Origin: an uncultured Prevotellaceae bacterium
GTDB taxonomy: Bacteria > Bacteroidota > Bacteroidia > Bacteroidales > Bacteroidaceae
NCBI GenBank assembly: GCA_946407895.1
Contig: CAMJQA010000039.1
Location: 1 to 34,100, forward strand
Length of the DNA: 34,100 bases
Direction: 5' to 3'
Of the stretch, positions 12,898-19,603 are shown in pieces; the first letter of the stretch is position 1; each line of letters opens with the position of its first letter. Under the pieces are notes generated by a model, which was not told where the DNA came from, did no database searches, and saw nothing but the letters and a program-made list of their open reading frames with translations. Position numbers and translations under genes: made by a program.

Positions 12898-15849
12898 CTA
12901 CTTGATTACCACCTTGCGCCCGTTCTTTATGTAAACGCCGCGCTGCTGGGGCTGGCCGTCCATGCGTCGGCCGTCGAGGGTGTACCAGCCGGGCGACTGT
13001 CCATCCTGCTGCAGGCCGTCGATGTGCTGTATGCTGGTGGCCCCGCCGTCACCGAAGTCGAGCACGAAGGCCTTCACGCCGCCGCCCACCGACGGATTCA
13101 TCGTGATGCCGTTAAGCTGGAAGTAGGCTCGGCAGGCACCGAACTTGATGCCGCTCATGGGCGCATACAACTTGTTGCCGTTGCCCAGGAAGAGCTTGGC
13201 AAGGTCGTCGGCCGCTATGTTCAGGGCGCTGACGAGGCCCGTAAAGGTGACCTTGCCGTCGGCGCTGGTGCCGTCGTTGGTGGCATCGCTGATGGTGACG
13301 CCGCTGAAGATGGGGCTCACCAAGTCGGCGCCCGACGTCCACTTGATGATGAAGGGCGTGCCCGCATCAATAGTGGTCGGCGCATCGGTGAAGGCCAGCG
13401 TCAACTGGCGGCTTCCGGCGCTGAATCCCGAGGCGGCCGCGTCGAATACCTTGGCCTCGCCGCCGGCCAGAGGACTGCCGGCTATCGTTACGTCGAAGGG
13501 CAGGCACAGGGTGTTCCAGTAGCCGTCCTTGTATAGCGTACGGCCGTCCAGGCAGATGTCAACCGCCTGCCCGTTCAGCGTGCTCACCACATCGGTGTTC
13601 TTGGTGCCCAGGGCAAGGTCGTTGTCGGCCAGGCCGTATGGGGTGGTGAAGGCAATGCCCTCGCTCCAGTTTCCGCCGTCGTTGAACGCAGCCTGCAGCT
13701 GGACCTCATAATCCGTGTTGGCCGTGAGCCCGCCCAGCGTGTAGGGCCTTGCGGCGATGTCGCTCATTGTGGTCCATGAGGCGCTGATGCCAGGTTGCAT
13801 GATGGAAATATTGTCCACGTAGAGCCACGACTCGGAAGACTTGCCCCCACTATTGCAATGGTCGATTATAACTTTTCCGTCTCCGCTGTATCCGCTTAAG
13901 TCGAAGTCGTATCTTTTAGGCGTCTCGGTAGTGGTAATCTCAGAAAAATGCGTTGTTATGGAACCGCCGGTAGAAATCCAAATCTGAAAGGTCTCATCCT
14001 TGCCCCAGGCGTAGAAGGATATGGAACCACCCAGCTTGATTACGGGAGTCGCCAGGCCATTATCCGGGTTTAAGTCTGTTCCTGCAAGATAACTGGCCGA
14101 TGCAACGCAGTTGCTTCCGCCAATGCCTGTTCCTGTGGACATCTCCCAATTTTTAGGGTTAGTATCCCATTCCATTGTGCTCCATTCTGTGGGCAATGAG
14201 CTGCCATTGAATTTCTCCACGCTCACAGGCCTGTATCGCAGGTTCCACTTGGTGGCCGTGCCGGCCTGCGTCCAGTTCAGCGTGGCCGACTGCGAGGTGA
14301 GCGCCGTCGTGGCCAAGGCCGTGGGCGTGGCCGCCTCTACGGTGAGTCCGACCGTCATGGTAATGGGAGATGGGTAACCGTATCCTCCTCCTTTCAGTGG
14401 GAAACCATAACTTAATGTGTAGGCTTTTGCTTCAGTCGGGGTGTAGGTGATAACGCAGTTCTGCGTCGCTCCGGATGGTATCTGCACGGTCTTGCCGATG
14501 AGTTGAGCCCCAGAATTGTTTATCACATAAAGGTCGCCGTCATAATCTGAGCCATTGTTAGTGACGTTCAGCGTAACGTCCACGCTCTCGCCCAGCGCGA
14601 TGGTGGGGTGGGAGACCGCGATGCTGTTTACGGTCAGGTTCATGGTGGCGGGCGTCTTGGCTGCAGGGAGCACGTCGCCTGACATCGTTGAGGGCTGAAT
14701 GCCGATGATGGCTTCCTGTCCGAAGGTGTAGGCGCTGGCTGTGGGGCTGCCGCCGGTGCCCTGCTCGGAGGGGTTGAGCACGGAGAGCAGGAAGTAGCCG
14801 TCGCTGCCGCCACTCCAGCCCCAGTTGATGTGGAAGAGATCCGTACTGCTCTCATATTTATATCCGTCGCAGACGAAGGCGTGACCGTTATCTGCTGCCG
14901 CGCCGCCATAGACAACAGGGCGGTTCAAGCTCAGCTCATGATAGATAATGTCCCGCCACGTCTCGTAGGAATAGAAGCTGCGCGAGAGGAATTGCGTAGT
15001 GGTCGAATTATAGTCGAAGTACTCCTTCAGCGCAGTGGCCACCAGGCTGGTCGAGGTGCCGGAGGACTGCCAGTATCCCATCTTGAGCGCGTAGCCGCAG
15101 TACTTCATCAGCGTGGCCACGGCCGTCTTCTGGGCATCCGTGTCGGTGCTTTTGCCCTCATCGGTTTCGTAGTGGTTGAGCATGTTGGTCCAGTCGAAGT
15201 TGACGCTGCTGGTCAGGGGACCCATTGTGCCGAAATAAGAGTGAGTGTAACTGACAATGTCCTTCGTCGGCTTGGCGGGATGTCCGAAGTGCTTCATCAC
15301 CTGTGCCATAGCCGTAGCCACGCATCCGGTGGCGCAGTAGTAGCCGGCAGAATACTCGGGACAGAGCAGGTTGTAGGGCCAGACCTGGTCCCACGTTGTG
15401 GTGAGCAGGGGAGCGATGGCCGTGGTTAAGTGGGCACGGCGGGGTGCGGCAGCCCGGGTGGTGGCGGGGGCGGTAATGCCGTTCTGGTTCATCCACGCAA
15501 TCTGGTTGGCATACTCGCGCAGCCACCATCGCATGTTCTCCGGCATGCGGGCCGGGTCGATGTTGCCCGAGTCGCTATAGCCCAGGATGGGGGCCGTGCG
15601 GTCGTCGTTGCTTACGATGACGAATCCTTCGCCATCAGATACGTTGAAGAGGTAGAGCCCGCTCTCCTGGCCCGCCATCTTCATTTGCAGCGCGCCCTTT
15701 GCGGGAGCCTTTCTTGGCCTGGAGCCGTCGGCTTCGCGGCTCTGCATGAAACTGCGTGCATGCTCCAGCGCCTGCTGGGGCGACACGTTCTCGGCCATCG
15801 CGATGGTCACCGCGACAAAGCACAAAATCACTAGTAATCCTTTTTTCAT
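12898..15849 (-). CDS. Secreted C10 (streptopain/interpain-like) cysteine peptidase with CARDB, FN3 and adhesin-like domains
   Basis: The 983-residue precursor has a signal peptide (1-19) and an inhibitory Spi-type propeptide (about 20-145). The C10 catalytic domain (about 148-388) has nucleophile Cys176 in ATGCVATAMAQ, His323 in NGHAFVCDGY, and NWGWSGGSDGYF (342-353). A CARDB-like domain (about 403-505) and an FN3-type domain follow. The FN3 halves (about 508-541 and 688-737) are separated by about 145 residues resembling a cleaved-adhesin jelly roll (SESWLYVDNISIM). The C-terminus has WYTLDGRRMDG and ends GVYIKNGRKVVIK, like type IX secretion sorting tails. It probably degrades host or dietary proteins at the cell surface. 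The start at 15849 gives a clean signal peptide and lies behind a consensus promoter; a longer frame to 15951 would include that promoter. Confidence 0.9.
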   Translation of the reverse strand: MKKGLLVILCFVAVTIAMAENVSPQQALEHARSFMQSREADGSRPRKAPAKGALQMKMAGQESGLYLFNVSDGEGFVIVSNDDRTAPILGYSDSGNIDPARMPENMRWWLREYANQIAWMNQNGITAPATTRAAAPRRAHLTTAIAPLLTTTWDQVWPYNLLCPEYSAGYYCATGCVATAMAQVMKHFGHPAKPTKDIVSYTHSYFGTMGPLTSSVNFDWTNMLNHYETDEGKSTDTDAQKTAVATLMKYCGYALKMGYWQSSGTSTSLVATALKEYFDYNSTTTQFLSRSFYSYETWRDIIYHELSLNRPVVYGGAAADNGHAFVCDGYKYESSTDLFHINWGWSGGSDGYFLLSVLNPSEQGTGGSPTASAYTFGQEAIIGIQPSTMSGDVLPAAKTPATMNLTVNSIAVSHPTIALGESVDVTLNVTNNGSDYDGDLYVINNSGAQLIGKTVQIPSGATQNCVITYTPTEAKAYTLSYGFPLKGGGYGYPSPITMTVGLTVEAATPTALATTALTSQSATLNWTQAGTATKWNLRYRPVSVEKFNGSSLPTEWSTMEWDTNPKNWEMSTGTGIGGSNCVASASYLAGTDLNPDNGLATPVIKLGGSISFYAWGKDETFQIWISTGGSITTHFSEITTTETPKRYDFDLSGYSGDGKVIIDHCNSGGKSSESWLYVDNISIMQPGISASWTTMSDIAARPYTLGGLTANTDYEVQLQAAFNDGGNWSEGIAFTTPYGLADNDLALGTKNTDVVSTLNGQAVDICLDGRTLYKDGYWNTLCLPFDVTIAGSPLAGGEAKVFDAAASGFSAGSRQLTLAFTDAPTTIDAGTPFIIKWTSGADLVSPIFSGVTISDATNDGTSADGKVTFTGLVSALNIAADDLAKLFLGNGNKLYAPMSGIKFGACRAYFQLNGITMNPSVGGGVKAFVLDFGDGGATSIQHIDGLQQDGQSPGWYTLDGRRMDGQPQQRGVYIKNGRKVVIK

Positions 15850-15885
15850 AATGTCGTTAGGTCGTTTAAAGATAGTTTTCTGCCA

Positions 15886-15917
15886 CAAAGATACAATCTT
15901 TTTTCTGAGAGTGCAAA
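15886..15917 (-). promoter_or_regulatory. Promoter of the C10 peptidase gene
   Basis: On the minus strand TTTG (15917-15914), a 20-bp spacer and TATCTTTG (15893-15886) match the consensus exactly. The expected start is near 15880, about 31 nt ahead of the ATG. Confidence 0.8.
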
Positions 15918-15937
15918 GTAAATACGTTCTTTTTTTG

Positions 15938-15945
15938 TATCTTTG
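15938..15945 (+). promoter_or_regulatory. -7 element of the fucosidase-M64 operon
   Basis: TATCTTTG lies 38 bp ahead of the fucosidase ATG. The -33 region has no good TTTG. It is back-to-back with the C10 peptidase promoter. Confidence 0.6.
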
Positions 15946-15983
15946 CGCCATAATTGTCCAAACTAATATAATGAAAAAGTAAT

Positions 15984-17345
15984 ATGAGGAGATTTTTTGC
16001 CCTTATTGCAATGACGCTCAGCCTGACGGGCTGGGCGCAGGAGAATGGTGTACACAAGCGTTCGAGTTCCTATGAATGGCCTACCGACGAACTGGTTGTG
16101 AAGAAGTTGAAGGCGTGGCAGGACCTGAAGTTCGGCGTGCTGCTCCACTGGGGACTCTATGCCGTTCCGGGTATCGTTGAATCGTGGTCTATTTGTGACG
16201 AGGACTGGATAAGGCGCGACACCACCCGCAGCTACCAGCAATACATTGACTGGTATAATGGCCTGGCCGAGGAGTTCTGCCCTCGCGACTTCAATCCTGC
16301 GCAGTGGGCCCAGGTATGCAGCGAGGCCGGAATGAAGTATATGCTGTTCACCACGAAGCATCACGATGGGTTCTGCATGTTCGACTCCAAGGAGACGGAC
16401 TTCACCATTGCCCGCCACGCCTTCGCTGGCGACGAGCGCCGCGATGTGCTCAAGCATGTGCTGGAGGCCTACCGCCAACGCGGATTCAGCGTGGGCACCT
16501 ACTTCTCGAAACCCGACTGGCACTCGCAGGACTACTGGTGGGACGTATATGGCAAGAAGGGGCGCAACGTGAACTATTCCGTTGAGAAGTTTCCCCACAG
16601 ATGGGCGCGCTTCAAGGACTTTACGCAGCGGCAGATACGCGAGATTCTGTCACGATATGGCCAGGTGGACATCTTGTGGCTCGACGGCGGATGGGTGAAC
16701 AAGAATAACCAGGGGCAGGACATCGACATGCCGGCCATAGCCCGAATGGCACGCAGCCTGCAGCCCGGCATACTCATCGTGGACCGCACCATTCACGGTC
16801 CCTACGAGAACTACCAGACGCCCGAGAATACCATCCCCGCCACTCAGCTTGACTTCCCGTGGGAGAGCTGCATTACCCTGACGGGCGCATGGGGATGGGT
16901 GCCGAATCCGAGCTTCAGGAGCGCCGCACAGGTCGTGGGCATGCTCATCGAGATTGTGGCCAAGGGCGGAAACCTGGTGCTCGGCGTGGGGCCCACTGCC
17001 GGAGGACTCATTGAGGATGGCGCCGTGGAGCGGCTGAGGGAGGTTGGCAAGTGGCTCAAGGCCAACGGAGAAGCTATCTACGCCACCACCATTACACCCC
17101 ACTATAACGAGGGCGACATCTGGTTCACCAAGGCCAAGGAGGGCGGCCGCCTCTATGCCATATACCGCCATCAGGAAGGCACCGACATGCCGCAGACGCT
17201 CACCTGGGGCCAGAACTTGCCAAAGCACAGAATCACCCTGCTGTCAACCGGCAAGCGGTTGAAATACAGCATCGTGGACGGACGGGTGACGGTGACCCTG
17301 CCAAAGAATGTACCGGCCGAGTCACTGGCCTTAGCCATAGACTGA
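15984..17345 (+). CDS. Secreted alpha-L-fucosidase, GH29 family
   Basis: GH29 enzymes remove alpha-linked fucose from glycans with retention of configuration. The 453-residue product has a signal peptide (MRRFFALIAMTLSLTGWA) and the family landmarks KFGVLLHWGLYAVPG (49-63), MLFTTKHHDGFCMFDS (120-135), SVGTYFSKPDWH (169-180) and the nucleophile Asp234 in DILWLDGGW. A catalytic (beta/alpha)8 barrel to about residue 360 is followed by a short beta-sandwich. The ATG at 15984 follows a four-codon frame (Met-Lys-Lys-stop at 15971-15982) that stops one base upstream. It is the first gene of an operon with an M64 peptidase 23 bp downstream. Mucin, secretory IgA or N-glycans are likely targets by inference from that neighbour. 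Confidence 0.93.
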   Translation: MRRFFALIAMTLSLTGWAQENGVHKRSSSYEWPTDELVVKKLKAWQDLKFGVLLHWGLYAVPGIVESWSICDEDWIRRDTTRSYQQYIDWYNGLAEEFCPRDFNPAQWAQVCSEAGMKYMLFTTKHHDGFCMFDSKETDFTIARHAFAGDERRDVLKHVLEAYRQRGFSVGTYFSKPDWHSQDYWWDVYGKKGRNVNYSVEKFPHRWARFKDFTQRQIREILSRYGQVDILWLDGGWVNKNNQGQDIDMPAIARMARSLQPGILIVDRTIHGPYENYQTPENTIPATQLDFPWESCITLTGAWGWVPNPSFRSAAQVVGMLIEIVAKGGNLVLGVGPTAGGLIEDGAVERLREVGKWLKANGEAIYATTITPHYNEGDIWFTKAKEGGRLYAIYRHQEGTDMPQTLTWGQNLPKHRITLLSTGKRLKYSIVDGRVTVTLPKNVPAESLALAID

Positions 17346-17368
17346 ATGAAGGGACAGAGTGTAAAGTC

Positions 17369-18655
17369 ATGAAGACATTCTTTCTTATCCTGATACTGAG
17401 CCTTGCCGTGCCGCAAGGCATCGGCGCACGCAGCTTCGAGGCCTGCTTCCGCGACAGCACGCTGCGTATCGACTACATCTTCAGCGGTAATAACCGGCAG
17501 CAGGTCATCAGCGTGGACCAAATGAGCTATTCCCACGGATGGTTCGGGCGGCGCACCAACATGGACCGCCTGTTGCTCGGGGGAAACGGACAGATTACGG
17601 TGACCGACACGCTGGGGCGCGACACGCTCTACCGCCACTCCTTTAGCACCCTCTTCCAGGAATGGCAGAGCACCGAGGAGGCCACACGGCTGTGGCGCTC
17701 GTTCGAGAACGTCTTCCTGATTCCCATGCCCCGCTTCCCGGTCAATGTCACCCTCACACTCTCCGATACGCATCGCAGGGAGACCAGTCGACTGACGCAC
17801 CGCATCGACCCGGCGGACATTCTGATTCGTCCCCTGAATGCCTGGCCCGGCTCATACTGGAACTACTTGCGCCGCACGGGCGACAGCAGGGAACGCATAG
17901 ATGTGGCCTTCGTGGCCGAGGGCTATGGGGCGGGTGAGATGGAGACGTTCCGCGCCGACTGCGAGGAGAGCATTGAGGCCATCCTGTCGCACGAACCGTT
18001 TCGCTCCATGGCCGGCCGCTTCAACTTCATTGCCGTCAATGTGCCTTCGCAGGAGGGTGGGGTGAGCATTCCGCATCGCGGCGAGTGGCACCAGACGGTG
18101 CTGGGCAGCAGCTTCGACACGTTCTACAGCGAGCGCTACCTGACCACCCTGCGCCTAAAGCGGCTGCACGACGTGCTGGCCACCGTGCCCTACGAGCACA
18201 TCATCATCCTGGCCAACACCGACAACTACGGCGGGGGAGGCATATACAACAGCTATCTGCTCAGCGCGGCGCACAACAGCAAGAGCCGCCCCGTGGTGGT
18301 ACACGAGTTCGGACACAGCTTTGCCGGCCTGGCCGACGAATATTATTATGATGACCAGTACGAGACGATGTATCCGGCCGATACCGAGCCCTGGGAGCCC
18401 AACCTGACTACGCTGGTGGACTTTGCCGGCAAGTGGGCCGACATGATGCCGCGCCGGCAGCCCGTGCCCACGCCGCCCAGCGGAAAGAACGTATATGAGG
18501 AGGTTGGCGTCTATGAGGGCGGAGGCTACCAGTCTCGTGGCGTGTACCGACCTGCTCAGGAGTGCCGGATGAAGATTAACGAGGCTCCCGTCTTCTGTCC
18601 CGTCTGCCAGCGTGCCATCCGCCGGGTGATAGACTATCAGTGCCCTCCGCGGTGA
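17369..18655 (+). CDS. Secreted M64 family (IgA peptidase type) zinc metallopeptidase
   Basis: A signal peptide (MKTFFLILILSLAVPQGIGA) is followed by an N-terminal beta-rich domain (about 22-150) typical of M64 proteins and the catalytic domain (about 170-425). The zinc motif is HEFGHSFAGLADEY, with H312 and H316 as ligands, E313 as the general base and an acidic residue around D323 as the likely third ligand. RIDVAFVAEGYGAGEM (176-191) and IILANTDNYGGGGIYN are further family-like blocks. The founding M64 enzyme cleaves immunoglobulin A; specificity here is unknown. The C-terminal CRMKINEAPVFCPVCQRAI has a CPVC pair and could bind metal or form a disulfide. Its start lies 23 bp after the fucosidase stop, which implies a shared transcript ending at the hairpin near 18782. 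Confidence 0.88.
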   Translation: MKTFFLILILSLAVPQGIGARSFEACFRDSTLRIDYIFSGNNRQQVISVDQMSYSHGWFGRRTNMDRLLLGGNGQITVTDTLGRDTLYRHSFSTLFQEWQSTEEATRLWRSFENVFLIPMPRFPVNVTLTLSDTHRRETSRLTHRIDPADILIRPLNAWPGSYWNYLRRTGDSRERIDVAFVAEGYGAGEMETFRADCEESIEAILSHEPFRSMAGRFNFIAVNVPSQEGGVSIPHRGEWHQTVLGSSFDTFYSERYLTTLRLKRLHDVLATVPYEHIIILANTDNYGGGGIYNSYLLSAAHNSKSRPVVVHEFGHSFAGLADEYYYDDQYETMYPADTEPWEPNLTTLVDFAGKWADMMPRRQPVPTPPSGKNVYEEVGVYEGGGYQSRGVYRPAQECRMKINEAPVFCPVCQRAIRRVIDYQCPPR

Positions 18656-18663
18656 CTCGTAAA

Positions 18664-18779
18664 AACTTTGAACTTTGCGCTCGGCTCTGCCGCTTCGCTT
18701 GTCGAAGTAATCGGACGGCCTTTGGCCTACGCTTGGCTTGTCCAAGAACTTTGAACCTTAAACTTTAAACCTTAAATTA
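18664..18779. repeat. Dispersed intergenic repeat with heptamers (copy 1)
   Basis: AACTTTG occurs twice (18664-18677) before CGCTCGGCTCTGCCGCTT, and CTTGGCTTGTCCAAGAAC lies at 18732-18749. Five heptamers then follow without gaps (AACTTTG, AACCTTA, AACTTTA, AACCTTA, AATTATA, from 18747). The reverse complement of the same combination is found at 30621-30675, so this is a mobile or recurrent non-coding repeat. Confidence 0.7.
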
Positions 18780-18781
18780 TA

Positions 18782-18809
18782 AAGGGCGCTGCCTCACGGT
18801 AGCACCCTT
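18782..18809. terminator. Bidirectional terminator between the M64 gene and rpsP
   Basis: AAGGGCGCTGCC (18782-18793) pairs with GGTAGCACCCTT (18798-18809) around the loop TCAC, with one mismatch and one G-T pair. The genes on both sides converge on it. Confidence 0.65.
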
Positions 18810-18862
18810 CATGCTTGTTTGTTTGGAAAAAGTCTAATTGAAATAATGGTTTGTGATTGTGT

Positions 18863-19432
18863 TTAAGCTTCTGCGGGAGTTTCGGTTTGTTCACTCACTG
18901 CAGCCTCTGCATTCTCAGCAGCCTGTCCCTCTGCGCGGGCAGCGGCTTCGGCTTCAGCCTTTGCAGCAGCTTCGGCAGCCTTCTTCTCGGCTACCTTCTT
19001 AGCGATCTCTTCGTTGGTCTTCTTCTCAGCAGCCAGACGAACTGCGTCAGCAGCCTTCTTGTCGGCGGCCTTCTTTGCCTCAATAGCCTGTAGACCCTTC
19101 TGCTTGTCAGCCTTCCAAGCCGAGAACTTAGCCTCAGCGGCGGCCTCGTCAAAAGCGCCCTTCTTTACACCACCACGCAGGTGCTTCATCAGATAAACAC
19201 CTTCCTTAGACAGAATGTTACGAACCGTGTCGGTGGGCTCTGCGCCTACCTCTACCCAATAAAGAGCACGGTCGAATTTCAAATCTACAGTGGCAGGATT
19301 GGTGTTGGGGTTGTAAGTACCAATCTTCTCTGTAAACTTACCATCTCGTGGAGCTCTTACATCAGCGATCACGATGGTGTAGAAGGCATAGCCTTTGCGA
19401 CCGTGACGCTGCAATCTAATTTTTGTTGCCAT
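18863..19432 (-). CDS. rpsP: 30S ribosomal protein S16 with long C-terminal tail
   Basis: S16 binds 16S rRNA and helps assemble the small subunit. Residues 1-85 are a normal S16 core: [20 protein letters not shown], then [35 protein letters not shown] and [11 protein letters not shown]. Residues 86-189 form a low-complexity tail rich in Ala, Lys and Glu, probably a long helix, ending in an acidic [10 protein letters not shown]. Extended S16 tails occur across Bacteroidetes, so this is not a fusion unique to this genome. The tail about doubles the protein compared with the E. coli form. It is a single gene with its own promoter at 19492-19522. Confidence 0.97.
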   Translation of the reverse strand: MATKIRLQRHGRKGYAFYTIVIADVRAPRDGKFTEKIGTYNPNTNPATVDLKFDRALYWVEVGAEPTDTVRNILSKEGVYLMKHLRGGVKKGAFDEAAAEAKFSAWKADKQKGLQAIEAKKAADKKAADAVRLAAEKKTNEEIAKKVAEKKAAEAAAKAEAEAAARAEGQAAENAEAAVSEQTETPAEA

Positions 19433-19491
19433 AATTTAATTAAACTTTGTTTATAGGTTTGAAATATTGCCGCTAACTCGTAACGGCGGCG

Positions 19492-19522
19492 CAAAAGTAC
19501 AAATAAGAAAGTAAATAGGCAA
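19492..19522 (-). promoter_or_regulatory. Promoter of rpsP
   Basis: On the minus strand a (C)TTG (19522-19520), a 20-bp spacer and TACTTTTG (19499-19492) form a promoter with a leader of about 55 nt ahead of the ATG at 19432. Confidence 0.65.
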
Positions 19523-19528
19523 GAAAAT

Positions 19529-19560
19529 CTTGAATAAATCCGCGAAATTTGCTAACTTTG
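19529..19560 (+). promoter_or_regulatory. Promoter of the two-domain glycoside hydrolase
   Basis: CTTG (19529-19532), a 20-bp spacer and TAACTTTG (19553-19560) give a near-consensus promoter with a start near 19566. It is back-to-back with the rpsP promoter. Confidence 0.65.
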
Positions 19561-19603
19561 CGGCCAAGAACCGATGAAAACGACAATTAAAGTAGTCATG
19601 TAT

